The notes below the pieces were generated by a model. That model had not been told where the DNA came from. It did not search any database and was given only the letters and a program-made list of their open reading frames with translations. Positions 6,364 through 15,439 of a stretch of DNA of 35,135 nt are shown piece after piece. The stretch's first letter is position 1. Each line of letters starts with the position of its first letter. This DNA comes from Verrucomicrobiota bacterium (GTDB lineage: Bacteria; Verrucomicrobiota; Kiritimatiellia; Kiritimatiellales; Pontiellaceae). The stretch is taken from positions 1-35,135 of the forward strand of contig JAJRRI010000140.1 of assembly GCA_024279685.1 (NCBI GenBank). The letters are read 5' to 3'. Made by a program: the position numbers and the translations under genes.

Positions 6364-9300
6364 TACCGCAGGCCCCATTTTGTTTTTCGGTGCTCGTAGG
6401 GGATCCGAATGCTGAAGCATGCGCCTTTGCCCGGGGAAGAGACCAGCCGCATCGTTCCGCCGTGGTTTTCGGTGATGATAAAGTAGGAGACGGACAATCC
6501 GAGTCCGGTTCCGTGGCCCACTTCCTTGGTGGTAAAGAAGGGTTCGAAGGCGCGCTTTCGCATTTCTTCATCCATGCCGGGGCCGTTATCCTCCACCTCA
6601 ATGAGCACCATGGCGGCTTCTTTTTTCAGGCGTAGAGTGATGAGCGGTTCTTGGGATGGATCGGGATGGTCGATCATAGCTTGGGCGCTATTGGAAACGA
6701 GGTTGAGAATGACCTGCTGAATTTGACTGCTTTCGCAAGGGATTGGGCCGAGCGTAGGATCAAAATCTCGGTCGATCCGGATGTGCCGGAAGTCGAAGCG
6801 TTTTTTCAGGTTGTAGTCGTTTGAGGCGAGTTCGAGGCTACGTTCCAGCAACTCCGCCAAGTTATTCAACTCAAAGTGCGACTCCTCTTTGCGGCTACAG
6901 CTGAGCATGTTGTCGACAATTTTGGCGGCTCGTCGCCCGGCTTCGGTGACGGAGTCCATCATTTTGAGCAGGCCACGATCCTCCATGTAGGCTTGAATCG
7001 CCGCGAGCGAGGTGCCGGCCGCTTCGGCGGCAGAGAGGTTTCGCTCGGTATTATGGGTAATCCGGTTTTGCATAACCTGCAGGTTCTGAAGAATACCGGC
7101 CAATGGATTATTTATCTCGTGGGCCATCCCGGCGGCTAATCCCCCGACCGACATCATTTTCTCGGACTGCACCATCATTTCCTCGATGCGCACGCGGTCG
7201 GTTACATCGTCCACGCGGATCACGGCGCCATCGTCCCCGTCGGTGGTAATGGGGTAGACGGTAACATCGGTAAAGCGCTGCTCGTTGCCGATCGTGCAGG
7301 GAATATGCTCATCGTGCTGAAGCTTCCGGTTTCCAATGGCTTCAATGATTCGATTCATTTCCTCGCCGAGATTGGGAAAGACCTGATCGAGAGGTTGCCC
7401 TTGAGCCTGTTCGGCGAGGATTCCGGTTATTGTTTCGGCCTCACGGTTCCATTGGGTCACCCGATTTTCAGCATCGACTCCTACGAGGATAGAGGGCATG
7501 GAGTTGATAATATTACTCAGCAGGTTGCGCAGGGTGAGTAACTCTTTGGTGGCCTGGAGGCGTTCAAGTTCAGCGGCGGTTCGGCCTGCAAACACCTGCA
7601 TGATGGAGGTGGAAAAATCGAGATTTTGGATCGGGGATTTGTACATGGCGACCATGCACCCGTGCGAGCGGGATTCGGAGTCGACGAGCGGAATGCCGAT
7701 GTAGCTACTGATCCCGAGTTTCTTGAGCATTTGGGTGTCGGGAAAGCGCTCACGAACATCCGAAATGCAGACGCAAATTTTCCCGTCCATCACCTGCTTA
7801 CAAGGGGTGCTATCGAGGGGATAGTCGAAGTTTTCACCCACCTTCCCGTTGGCCGAGACGGCAATCGTGCGCATGGTATCCGGGGCGCCATCATTGGTTT
7901 TGCTGATAAAGGTAAAATCGGCATCGAGCGACTTGGCCAGCTGAGCGACCATGGAGTTGAAGAATTGGTGACCCACGGAGGAGACTCCTTCGACAATATT
8001 GCGGATGCTATCCTCAATCAGGACGCGTTCTGTTACATCATCCACACGAATCACGGCGCCTTTAGCATCGTTTTCGAGTAGGGGATAAACGGTAATATCG
8101 GTATAGCGTGTGTGGCCGTCTTTATACTCTGGAATCCGCTCTTCCTTTTGTGTGGCCCGTTCGCGGATTGCGCGCTCGACCTTAATCATCTGCCTGGATA
8201 GCTGTGGAAATGCGCCCTTAAGCGGCTGGCCGGAGGCTTCGGCCGCTTGGATTCCAGAGGCACGCTCGGCCTCGCGATTCCACTGGGTGATATGCCCGAA
8301 AAGGTCGACTCCCACGAGGATGGAGGGCATGGAGTCAATGATGTTACTGAGCTGGGCACGGAGGTTGCGTAGCTCTTCCGTCGCTTGTTTGCGGAGGGTA
8401 ATATTCCACGATGTGCCGAAGGTGCCCACCACCTTCCCGTGCTCGTCATAGCGGGGAACTTTCGTGGTGAGATACCACCGATCGCCACTCGGCGTGGAGC
8501 AAAACTCTTCTTTTTGGAGCGGTTTCTCGGAACGCATGATTTCGAGTTCATCGTCTAGCTGTTGCTGAGCTTGAGCGTGTGGCAGGAAATCGAATTCTGT
8601 TTTTCCAATAATCTCTTCGGGAGGCAGATGAACTTCGGTGGCCTTGGCGGCATTGACCTCGATAAAGCGGCCGTCGCTATCCTTGAAGTAGATCAGGTCG
8701 GGCGCGTGTTCCATGAATGAACGGAATAGATTGCGTTCGAATTCGAGCTGTTTTTCGATTTCCATTCGTTCGGTAATATCGCGGGCGATGCCTCGATAGC
8801 CCTGAATGTTCCAGTCTTTGTCATAGAAGGGTACCGCGCTCGTTTCAAGAACAACAGTTCGGCCATCTTTATGTTGGTTAATGTTTACAAGCGAGTGGAT
8901 CGGAGCGCCGTGCGTGGCAATGTCGGCGAAGAGGGTTTTCATGGTCTCGCCTTCTTTTTCCGGCATGGTTTTCGTGAAGCGCTGTCCGAGCAATTCCGAG
9001 GGGGTGTATCCAAGTAGGTTTCCGACCTGCGGGCTGGCGTAGGTATAGTGGCCTTCGGGGTCGACTTCCCAAATCCAATCAGAGGTGGTTTCCACGAGAT
9101 TCCGGAACCGTTCTTCGCTTTGTTTTAGCGCGGCTTCGGCTTCGGTGCGGGCGGTAATATCGCGCGTGATTCCGCGGAACCCGGCGAGCTGTCCGGTGTT
9201 GTCGGTAAAGGCCATTCCGCTGGTTTCGAGGATAATTTGGTGGCCATCCTTATGAATATGGAGGCTTATTTCGCAGTCGATCACGGTGGCGGGATTGGCC

Positions 9301-10493
9301 GAGCGGAGCTTGGTCAGATTCTTCGACGAGTCGGTCGGAGTCATGAACGAGAGCGAGCTTTGGCCAATCACTTGGTGGGGTTCGTGGCCAAGGATATCGC
9401 GTACGCGGGGGCTAACGTAAGTATAGCATCCCAGTCGATCCATCTCCCAGATCATGTCGTTTGACGATTCCACGAGCGCGCGGAAGCGCTCCTCGCTCAC
9501 GTCGAGCGCGCGGGTGGCTTGCCGGTGGCTATGCTGAGCACGGCCAAGCTCATGGGTGCGGTGGAGCACCTGTCGCTTTAGAATTCGGTTCCAGAATATG
9601 AATGATCCGATGGCCAATAAGGTGGCCAGAAGGATCCCGCCGATAATCTGTAGATAACGGTCTCGCGGGATAATGACCGTGTCGCTCAGCGTAATCCATT
9701 CGCGGCGGATCATCCGGCGCTGCTTCTGGGCAATATTCGAGAGCGCCTTATCGAGCATGGAGTTCAATAGTGGCCAATCCTTGCGCGATGCGAGGCAGAG
9801 CTCCCACGGATAATCGATGTCGCCGGCAACGCGTAAATTCGAAATGCCCAGCTCTTCGATGTAGTACGATGCCACGCCCAAATCCGCCACCATGGCATCG
9901 ACATCCTGGAAGGAAACCATCCGGAAGCCGGTGGCGGCATCCTTAACCGGAACAAATGTATACTCAGGGTGGAGTTTGGTCAGGTAGCTATGTGTGGCGG
10001 AGCCATCGACGATTGCCACACGGAGATCGTCGAATGAGTCCGCCGAGAAATGACCTTTCACTTCCTTTCGGACTAAAATGACATTTGGGATGCGCAGATA
10101 GGGTTTGGTAAAGCGCAAGAACTCGCGGCGCTCCGCGGTGTTCTGAATCGAGCCAACGAGGTCAATGTCTTTGGATTCGAGCCTTTTGATAATCTCTTTC
10201 CAGCTGTCGAGCCGGACGGGGATAAAACGGACGCCCAGCTGTTGTTCAATCAGCCGAATATAGTCGGCCGTTAGGCCGCGGTGGTTTCCGCCTTGGTCGG
10301 TAAAGTCGATCGGCGGGGAATCCGGTAGAGGGGCAAAGTAGATTTCGTGGCCCTTCTGTTTCAGCCAGTCGCGTTCTTCTGGGGTGAGCTCGACCTTTCG
10401 GAGGCTATAGGCTTCCGAAAAATACATCACAGCGCCTACAGCGAGTAAGGAGCCTAGAATGGAAAATAGAATGGAGCGTAGATCAAACTTCAT
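6360..10493 (-). CDS. Sensor histidine kinase: SBP_bac_3 - PAS repeats - GAF - PAS - HisKA/HATPase
   Basis: A 1,377-residue hybrid-input kinase. ATG 10493 is used because MKFDLRSILFSILGSLLAVGAVMYF is a clean first membrane helix; the track start is 23 codons early. Order: TM (8-25); periplasmic solute-binding-type-3 domain (about 38-270, FTKPYLRIPNVILVRKEV, DIDLVGSIQNTAERR); TM (280-300); PAS domains at about 335-450, 460-575, 585-700 and 712-825; GAF (about 830-980); another PAS (about 990-1105); HisKA with phospho-acceptor His1125 in MAHEINNP; HATPase with NLVSNSAQA (N box), DNGPGM (G1) and GTGLGLS (G2). No receiver domain is attached, so a separate response regulator is needed. It follows the glycosyltransferase gene by eight bases and is probably co-transcribed. 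The ligand of the periplasmic domain cannot be deduced. Confidence 0.9.
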   Translation of the reverse strand: MKFDLRSILFSILGSLLAVGAVMYFSEAYSLRKVELTPEERDWLKQKGHEIYFAPLPDSPPIDFTDQGGNHRGLTADYIRLIEQQLGVRFIPVRLDSWKEIIKRLESKDIDLVGSIQNTAERREFLRFTKPYLRIPNVILVRKEVKGHFSADSFDDLRVAIVDGSATHSYLTKLHPEYTFVPVKDAATGFRMVSFQDVDAMVADLGVASYYIEELGISNLRVAGDIDYPWELCLASRKDWPLLNSMLDKALSNIAQKQRRMIRREWITLSDTVIIPRDRYLQIIGGILLATLLAIGSFIFWNRILKRQVLHRTHELGRAQHSHRQATRALDVSEERFRALVESSNDMIWEMDRLGCYTYVSPRVRDILGHEPHQVIGQSSLSFMTPTDSSKNLTKLRSANPATVIDCEISLHIHKDGHQIILETSGMAFTDNTGQLAGFRGITRDITARTEAEAALKQSEERFRNLVETTSDWIWEVDPEGHYTYASPQVGNLLGYTPSELLGQRFTKTMPEKEGETMKTLFADIATHGAPIHSLVNINQHKDGRTVVLETSAVPFYDKDWNIQGYRGIARDITERMEIEKQLEFERNLFRSFMEHAPDLIYFKDSDGRFIEVNAAKATEVHLPPEEIIGKTEFDFLPHAQAQQQLDDELEIMRSEKPLQKEEFCSTPSGDRWYLTTKVPRYDEHGKVVGTFGTSWNITLRKQATEELRNLRAQLSNIIDSMPSILVGVDLFGHITQWNREAERASGIQAAEASGQPLKGAFPQLSRQMIKVERAIRERATQKEERIPEYKDGHTRYTDITVYPLLENDAKGAVIRVDDVTERVLIEDSIRNIVEGVSSVGHQFFNSMVAQLAKSLDADFTFISKTNDGAPDTMRTIAVSANGKVGENFDYPLDSTPCKQVMDGKICVCISDVRERFPDTQMLKKLGISSYIGIPLVDSESRSHGCMVAMYKSPIQNLDFSTSIMQVFAGRTAAELERLQATKELLTLRNLLSNIINSMPSILVGVDAENRVTQWNREAETITGILAEQAQGQPLDQVFPNLGEEMNRIIEAIGNRKLQHDEHIPCTIGNEQRFTDVTVYPITTDGDDGAVIRVDDVTDRVRIEEMMVQSEKMMSVGGLAAGMAHEINNPLAGILQNLQVMQNRITHNTERNLSAAEAAGTSLAAIQAYMEDRGLLKMMDSVTEAGRRAAKIVDNMLSCSRKEESHFELNNLAELLERSLELASNDYNLKKRFDFRHIRIDRDFDPTLGPIPCESSQIQQVILNLVSNSAQAMIDHPDPSQEPLITLRLKKEAAMVLIEVEDNGPGMDEEMRKRAFEPFFTTKEVGHGTGLGLSVSYFIITENHGGTMRLVSSPGKGACFSIRIPYEHRKTKWGLRY

Positions 10494-10501
10494 AAAAACA
10501 A

Positions 10502-11629
10502 CTAAACCGATCCGTGCACCGACCGGTAAACTCCCATAACATGCTGCGCGGTATTCCGCCAATTAAACGTACGAGCATATTCTATACCGCGCGCGCGCAG
10601 TTCACTGCTCCAGCCTTTTGAAATTACGATTTCCATGATTTTAGAAAAGGCCTCCGGTCGGGTTGGGTCGAAGGTCGGCAACAGGTCGCCCGCAAGCTCC
10701 TTCATCGACGAGGTATTCGAACAGGCGACCGCCGCGCCGCACGCCAGTGCCTCGATAATCGGGAAGCCAAAGCCCTCGAAAAGAGAGGGGTAGACCATCA
10801 GATCGCAACCGCTATACAGCAGGGGCAAAGAGTCGCGGGGGACGAAACCCAGAAAAATAATATCTTCTCTCACCGGGCTTTCAGCCGCCCGCGCGCGAAT
10901 TACATTCGCCCCATGCCAATCCGCGCCGGCAAAAACTAGTTGATGCGCGCTGTCATTCTCCAGCTTAAACCGCTCGAACGCCTCGATCAGCCGAATATGA
11001 TTTTTGGCCGGATGCTCTAGCCGTGAAACATAAACGAAGAACGGTTTCTCCAGTCCATGTAGCTGAGCCAGCTGTCGCCGCGCCTCGTCCGTCGGAATGG
11101 GCCGGAAGAGCTCGTGGTCGATGCCGGAATAGATCACTGAAATCTTTTCCTCCGGAATGCCAATCCACCGAATGAGATCGTTTTTCGTATGGTGGCTTAC
11201 CGCGATCACATGATCCGCTTGGTGGATCATAGAGGGTGCAACCTGTTGGCTGAAAATCATGCGAGCCCGGCCATATTTGGCATCGACCGAAAACGCTGCT
11301 AAGTCATGAACCGTCGCCACGACCTTCGTCCGTTTGAGCAGCGGAATGCGGCGGTAGCTTGGAATATGCAGGATATCGTATTTTTTTTGCGGAAGCCCGA
11401 GGTTATGCCAGGCCAAATTCACGAGCGGTCGGTTCATAAATGGGGGGTAGAGCGATTTCGTAAAATTTGGATTCGCTAAGGGAATCAGATCCGACTCGTC
11501 GCGCGCCATCAGTAGGTCGTATTGATTTTCGCGATCCTCCACTTGAAGGATTCGCAGCAGCTCGCGGATATAGGTCGCAATGCCCGATTTTCCTCCCTGC
11601 ATTACAAATGTCGAAAATCCAATCTTCAT
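10502..11629 (-). CDS. Glycosyltransferase family 4 (GT-B fold)
   Basis: A 375-residue cytoplasmic glycosyltransferase. The N-terminal domain starts MKIGFSTFVMQGGKSGIATYIREL, the usual acceptor-side glycine-rich loop. The C-terminal GT4 domain has FVYVSRLEHPAKNHIRLIEAF, IIFLGFVPRDSLPLLYSGCDLMVYPSLFEGFGFPIIEALACG with the conserved E-x7-E motif, and the final GTA-style helix. It is likely to transfer an NDP-sugar to a lipid-linked or polysaccharide acceptor. Start at ATG 11629 is supported by the N-terminal motif although no Shine-Dalgarno precedes it; a promoter-like -35/-10 lies immediately upstream, suggesting a leaderless message. It is encoded upstream of the large histidine kinase in the same direction. 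Confidence 0.9.
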   Translation of the reverse strand: MKIGFSTFVMQGGKSGIATYIRELLRILQVEDRENQYDLLMARDESDLIPLANPNFTKSLYPPFMNRPLVNLAWHNLGLPQKKYDILHIPSYRRIPLLKRTKVVATVHDLAAFSVDAKYGRARMIFSQQVAPSMIHQADHVIAVSHHTKNDLIRWIGIPEEKISVIYSGIDHELFRPIPTDEARRQLAQLHGLEKPFFVYVSRLEHPAKNHIRLIEAFERFKLENDSAHQLVFAGADWHGANVIRARAAESPVREDIIFLGFVPRDSLPLLYSGCDLMVYPSLFEGFGFPIIEALACGAAVACSNTSSMKELAGDLLPTFDPTRPEAFSKIMEIVISKGWSSELRARGIEYARTFNWRNTAQHVMGVYRSVHGSV

Positions 11630-11665
11630 AGATTTCGATTATACGGTCGGCGCGCACAAGCGCAA
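11630..11665 (-). promoter_or_regulatory. Sigma-70-like promoter for a possibly leaderless glycosyltransferase mRNA
   Basis: On the - strand TTGCGC (11665-11660) and a perfect TATAAT (11643-11638) are 16 bases apart. Only eight bases separate TATAAT from the ATG at 11629, so transcription would start at or next to the start codon. There is no Shine-Dalgarno sequence, which fits a leaderless transcript. Confidence 0.45.
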
Positions 11666-11709
11666 ACGATTAGTTGGAGGGACGAACCTCGATTTCTTCC
11701 CGGTGAAAA

Positions 11710-13116
11710 TTATTTTTCCTTCGCGGGCGATAGGCGCAGGATGGTGCCGGGGTCGTTAAGGACCACGTAGATGGCGCCGTCGGGGCCACAAACCACATCG
11801 CGGACGCGCCCCGCCTTTTGGAGAATAATCTCTTCGTGTATGACGCGGTTATTTTCGAGGTGTAGCAGGCGGACATCTTCATATTTAAGTGATCCCACGA
11901 GCAACTTGTTGTTCCATTTGGGAAAGAGCTCGCCGTGGTAGAAGTCGATTCCGCAGACGGCGGCGGACGGGGTCCAGTAAAAGACGGGTTGTTCCATACC
12001 TTTCCTGCGAACGAGGTCGGTGATGGGGGTGCCGTTGTAGTTTTTTCCATAGGTGATAATAGGCCAGCCATAGTTGAGCCCCGACTGGATGAGGTTGAGT
12101 TCATCGCCTCCCTTCGGGCCATGTTCGGTACTCCAGAGCTGGTCGGTATCGGGATGGAAGGCAAGCCCTTGTGGATTGCGGTTTCCGTAGGAAAAGATGG
12201 AGGGCAGGGCGGTTTTGTTGCGGCGGAATGGATTGTGGCGGGGGATGGATCCATCCCGCCGGATGCGGTGAATTTTTCCATTGGGTTTGGAGAGATCCTG
12301 GGCGTGGGCTCCCGTGCCGCGATCGCCAATGCTGAAGTAGAGGTCGCCTTTGGCATCAAATACAATTCGGGTTCCGTAGTGTTGGCGGGTGGTGCGGTAG
12401 CTTTCGTGCGGCGACTCGAAAAGAATCTCTTCATCAACCCACTGGTTGCCATGGATGCGGCCGCGTACGACCTTTGTCATGGCGGGGGCGCGTTTCCCGT
12501 TGGGTTGGATTTTTAGTCCGTGGCTGTAGGCGAGATAGACCCACTGGTTATCTTCGGCGGCATAGTCGGGGGCGAACGCGACGGCGAGCAAGCCGCCTTG
12601 ACCTTCGGCGAGAACGGTAGGCGTTTCTGCAACCGGCTTGGAATGCAGGCGCCCGTTTTCAATCACGCGTAAACGACCTGCCCGTTCGGTAACAAGTGCC
12701 GTATTTTGATCGATAAACGCGAGGCTCCATGGAATCTCCAACCCCTTCGCCCAGACTTCGACGTTGATTTTATAGTCGAGTGTATGGAGCATTTTTAGAA
12801 GGGGAGCGGCGACGGTTCGTTCTTTTTTTGCAGGGCCGCGGAGGTAGGTTGTGATCTGCCGGATTTGAGGATCCGTCAACGTATCTCCGAAGGCGGGCAT
12901 GCCAAGGTGGGGAAGGCCCTTCTTGGTGTTCCAATCGATGTGCTCGGGGGGGCCGCCAAACTGCCAGATATCGTCGACGAGGCTTTGCGCACTTCCGCCC
13001 TGGCACTGGTTCCCATGGCAACTGGCGCAGTGGGTTTGGTAGAGCTGAGCGGCCTCCTGACTAAATGAGAGCAGGCGGGCAAAGAGGAGGAGAGTAAGTA
13101 TAAGGAGCGACTTCAT
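11710..13116 (-). CDS. Cytochrome c - PQQ-type aldose dehydrogenase fusion
   Basis: A 468-residue secreted protein with a signal peptide (MKSLLILTLLLFARLLSFSQ). Residues about 22-95 form a class I cytochrome c domain: CASCH (Cys30, Cys33, His34) and axial Met73 in GMPAFGD. Residues about 115-465 form a six-bladed propeller of the soluble aldose sugar dehydrogenase/YliI (Asd) and glucose/sorbosone dehydrogenase family: LEIPWSLAFIDQNTALVTERAGRLRVI, GLLAVAFAPDYA, HYGTRIVFDAKGDLYFSIGDRG, SYGNRNPQGLAFHP, STEHGPKGGDELNLI, NYGWPIITYG. Such enzymes oxidise sugars with PQQ in the periplasm; the fused heme domain would take the electrons. No pqq genes are nearby. It lies alone, about 80 bases upstream of the - strand glycosyltransferase and divergent from the small barrel protein. 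No clear Shine-Dalgarno. Confidence 0.9.
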   Translation of the reverse strand: MKSLLILTLLLFARLLSFSQEAAQLYQTHCASCHGNQCQGGSAQSLVDDIWQFGGPPEHIDWNTKKGLPHLGMPAFGDTLTDPQIRQITTYLRGPAKKERTVAAPLLKMLHTLDYKINVEVWAKGLEIPWSLAFIDQNTALVTERAGRLRVIENGRLHSKPVAETPTVLAEGQGGLLAVAFAPDYAAEDNQWVYLAYSHGLKIQPNGKRAPAMTKVVRGRIHGNQWVDEEILFESPHESYRTTRQHYGTRIVFDAKGDLYFSIGDRGTGAHAQDLSKPNGKIHRIRRDGSIPRHNPFRRNKTALPSIFSYGNRNPQGLAFHPDTDQLWSTEHGPKGGDELNLIQSGLNYGWPIITYGKNYNGTPITDLVRRKGMEQPVFYWTPSAAVCGIDFYHGELFPKWNNKLLVGSLKYEDVRLLHLENNRVIHEEIILQKAGRVRDVVCGPDGAIYVVLNDPGTILRLSPAKEK

Positions 13117-13275
13117 GTCGACGACTGTGCACTTTATTGGATGGCATCACCACCGGAAAATAAAAAACCTATCCCTTCAGGCGGAACCTATTTTTCGCCG
13201 GACGAAGTGCTTGTGATGGGGAGGAATATTCGATAAACAAATGCCTTTAGAAGATTTAATTAAGGGGAGTCAATA

Positions 13276-13791
13276 ATGAATACATATGGGTTGAAAGTTC
13301 TTAAACTCGTGGCGTTGGCGACGGTTAGCTGTGGCAGTATAAATGCACTCGCCTCTTCTCCAGAGAAACATGACGGGCATGAGTCAAGTGATGTGGAGGT
13401 GGGTCTCTCGATTGGCTATACCTATTTAAAGGAAGAAAAAGAAGAGGGCGCGACTCTTCATCTGCATGTTATGAAGAAACTGACTGACGAAGGCTTTGGC
13501 CAATATTTTTCTTACGGCGTGGGTGTAGAAACCATTATTTTAAAAGAATCCCATTATGGAGCAATGGTTACATTAGCGGTAAACCCGTGGCGCGATTTGA
13601 TTTTGTCTGTTTCACCCGGAATTGAATGGGTCAAGCATGAGGGGGAGTGGGAATCAGGGTATGCGACACATTTTGAAGTAACCTATCTTTTTGAAGGGCC
13701 CCGTTTTCATTACGGCCCCGTACTGGGCTATGCTAAAACTCAAGATGCACAGCATTATACGGCGGGGATTCATTTCGGCATACCGCTTTAA
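13276..13791 (+). CDS. Small outer-membrane beta-barrel-like protein
   Basis: A 171-residue protein with a signal peptide ([21 protein letters not shown]) and a mature part of alternating hydrophobic/polar strands: [98 protein letters not shown]. Eight strands ending in an aromatic-poor PL suggest a small barrel, though no specific family is recognised. A His-rich stretch ([10 protein letters not shown]) follows the signal peptide. Ribosome site AAGGGGAG precedes the ATG. It is followed 53 bases later by a thioredoxin-like gene on the same strand. Confidence 0.65.
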   Translation: MNTYGLKVLKLVALATVSCGSINALASSPEKHDGHESSDVEVGLSIGYTYLKEEKEEGATLHLHVMKKLTDEGFGQYFSYGVGVETIILKESHYGAMVTLAVNPWRDLILSVSPGIEWVKHEGEWESGYATHFEVTYLFEGPRFHYGPVLGYAKTQDAQHYTAGIHFGIPL

Positions 13792-13844
13792 AAAACAGAT
13801 ATCCGAGAAGGGTCAAAGCATTTGGCATTCAACAGGAGATTAGA

Positions 13845-14426
13845 ATGGCGTTTACATTGAGTATTGAAGCACCGGCTCCGCCGTTTAACGTACCGGCAAC
13901 GGATGGAAAGAACTATACCTTGGCGGATTTTGACGATGCGAAGGTGCTGGTGATTTTTTTTACCTGCAACCACTGCCCCTATGTAATTGGGTCGGATGAA
14001 AATACACGGGCGCTTGCCGAGCGATTTTCCGATCAAGGCGTACGTTTCGTAGCGATCAACTCGAATAGCAAGAATACCTACGCGGAAGACGATTTCGACC
14101 ACATGGTGGCGCGAATGCAGAAGCATCAATTTCCTTGGATTTACTTATACGACGAATCGCAATCCATCGCCGCGTCCTATGGGGCATTAGTTACCCCCCA
14201 TTTTTATGTGTTCGATGAGGCTCGAAGGCTAATCTATACCGGACGATCCATCGACTCCCCGCGCGCCTCTGAGAATTCTACGACCCACGAGTTAGCGGAT
14301 GCGCTTGAAGAGTATTTGGCCGAAGGTCTCGTTCGCGTATCAGTAACCAACCCGATTGGGTGTAATGTAAAGTGGGATGGCAAGGAGCGGCACTGGATGC
14401 CTCCAGAGGCATGTGACTTGGCTTGA
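13845..14426 (+). CDS. Thioredoxin-like/peroxiredoxin-like protein (CNHC)
   Basis: A 193-residue cytoplasmic redoxin of the AhpC/TSA-like 'PRX_like1' type. Signatures: [21 protein letters not shown], then [16 protein letters not shown] with Cys41-x-x-Cys44, [50 protein letters not shown] with the cis-Pro loop (VTPHF), and a C-terminal conserved [13 protein letters not shown]. Family members of this length are predicted thiol reductases/peroxidases; the physiological partner is unknown. AGGAG lies seven bases before ATG. Downstream 14427-14569 has two perfect or near-perfect hairpins (CGAGAAAA-ACTA-TTTTCTCG, and GAATTT-AA-AAATTC) that may end this transcript or fold the leader of the next gene. 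Confidence 0.85.
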   Translation: MAFTLSIEAPAPPFNVPATDGKNYTLADFDDAKVLVIFFTCNHCPYVIGSDENTRALAERFSDQGVRFVAINSNSKNTYAEDDFDHMVARMQKHQFPWIYLYDESQSIAASYGALVTPHFYVFDEARRLIYTGRSIDSPRASENSTTHELADALEEYLAEGLVRVSVTNPIGCNVKWDGKERHWMPPEACDLA

Positions 14427-14467
14427 TTCATGCTGTTTGTGGTGCCTGTAGATAATTAGAGGTTCGA

Positions 14468-14490
14468 GAAAAACTATTTTCTCGATTAGA
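14468..14490. terminator. Hairpin CGAGAAAA/TTTTCTCG between redoxin and lipoprotein genes
   Basis: Perfect 8-bp inverted repeat CGAGAAAA-ACTA-TTTTCTCG about 40 bases after the redoxin stop. No T-run follows, so a terminator role is uncertain; an mRNA 3' stabiliser or leader structure is possible. Confidence 0.35.
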
Positions 14491-14569
14491 GAGTTTGAAT
14501 TTAAAAATTCTCTCTATATAGTGACCGTGTTTTTATAGAAAGTATTCGTTTAACTAGAAGGAGTAAGAG

Positions 14570-15133
14570 ATGCTGACAAAAAAGATTGCGATGATGATAA
14601 TGGCAGGTAGCGTAGCCGCCGTGTTAACAGGGTGCGGGATCCCTCAGGAAGAGTACGACGCCAAGGTGTCTGAACTGGATGAGGCTTGGTCGGAAGTCGA
14701 AGCGCTTAAAGGAAAGAACGCCGACGCAGAATCCCTTCTGAAGAAGGAAGAAGGAAAAGTCCGCAAGACCCGAATTGAACTCGACGATGCTTCTAGGCGT
14801 GTTTCAGAACTAAAGAAAAAGGAAGCCGCCGCAGCCTCCGCTCTCGCCGACGAAAAAGCGAAAATCTCAGACATGGAAAGCGCAGTTTCCTCCGCTGAAT
14901 CTTCCGCCGCCATGGCGCAAGACAATGCCTCAGAAGCTGAATCCGCACTGGCTACGCTTCAGGCAGACTACGAAAAAATGAAAGCGAGTTTTGATCAGTA
15001 CAAGAAAAACTTACTTTCGATCAACTCGCCATCGACTCCAAAGGCTATGGCGCCGAAAGCCTCGGCCCCAGAGGCCCCGAGTGCATCATCAGGTTCTGCT
15101 CTGGATATTCTGAACGAGATGGGCATGCAGTAG
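14570..15133 (+). CDS. Coiled-coil lipoprotein, unknown function
   Basis: A 187-residue protein with lipoprotein signal MLTKKIAMMIMAGSVAAVLTGC (Cys22). The mature part is a long alpha-helical coiled coil (about 30-145) with heptads of Ala, Leu and charged residues (LKGKNADAESLLKKEEGKV, AAAASALADEKAKISDMESA, ALATLQADYEKMKASFDQYKK), then a Pro/Ala/Ser linker and a short terminal helix SALDILNEMGMQ. The design suggests an Lpp/OmpA-spacer-like rod anchored in the outer membrane, but no family is recognised. Ribosome site AAGGAG is strong and a strong terminator follows, pointing to a monocistronic, probably abundant, product. A second lipoprotein of similar plan is encoded at 18297. Confidence 0.8.
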   Translation: MLTKKIAMMIMAGSVAAVLTGCGIPQEEYDAKVSELDEAWSEVEALKGKNADAESLLKKEEGKVRKTRIELDDASRRVSELKKKEAAAASALADEKAKISDMESAVSSAESSAAMAQDNASEAESALATLQADYEKMKASFDQYKKNLLSINSPSTPKAMAPKASAPEAPSASSGSALDILNEMGMQ

Positions 15134-15155
15134 GTTCCTCCGGGAATTTGTACGT

Positions 15156-15183
15156 AAGGCCCGGATCAATTCCGGGCCTTTTT
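15156..15183 (+). terminator. Rho-independent terminator
   Basis: Perfect 10-bp stem AAGGCCCGGA / TCCGGGCCTT with a 5-base loop (TCAAT) and a T-tract, 22 bases after the lipoprotein stop. Confidence 0.93.
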
Positions 15184-15285
15184 CGTATTCACCTTGTGCG
15201 CGTGTGAGGATTACACAAAAGCTTAAATCCCTCTTGCCATTGAGTTAGAATTTCCTGCATTCTCATCTTTCGTTTTTCAATTAAC

Positions 15286-15362
15286 GGGCCTGTAGCTCAG
15301 TTGGTCAGAGCAGGAGACTCATAATCTCTTGGTCGTGGGTTCAAGTCCCTCCAGGCCCACCA
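15286..15362 (+). tRNA. tRNA with anticodon CAU, probably tRNA-Ile2 (lysidine type)
   Basis: A complete 77-base cloverleaf with encoded CCA: acceptor GGGCCTG/CAGGCCC, D arm GCTC-AGTTGGTCA-GAGC, anticodon arm GGAGA-CTCATAA-TCTCT, T arm GTGGG-TTCAAGT-CCCTC and discriminator A. The anticodon is CAU. The anticodon arm and variable region (CTCATAATC...TTGGTCG) are closer to E. coli tRNA-Ile(CAU), whose C34 is changed to lysidine by TilS, than to elongator tRNA-Met. An elongator Met identity cannot be excluded by eye. An AU/G-C terminator hairpin follows directly. Confidence 0.93.
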
Positions 15363-15366
15363 CTTT

Positions 15367-15402
15367 AAAACCTCGTTATAATCAATTATAGCGGGGTTTT
15401 TA
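15367..15402 (+). terminator. Rho-independent terminator after the tRNA
   Basis: Stem AAACCTCGTTATAA / TTATAGCGGGGTTT with two G-U pairs and a 4-base loop (TCAA), followed by TTTATTTG. It starts five bases after the tRNA 3' end. Confidence 0.8.
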
Positions 15403-15439
15403 TTTGTCTCATGACAGTGTACGTGTCTCTAACACTTTT

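Noticed and set aside
6069-6635. 188-residue + strand ORF crossing from the membrane-protein gene into the histidine kinase gene
   Set aside because: It spans two well-supported convergent genes in other frames.
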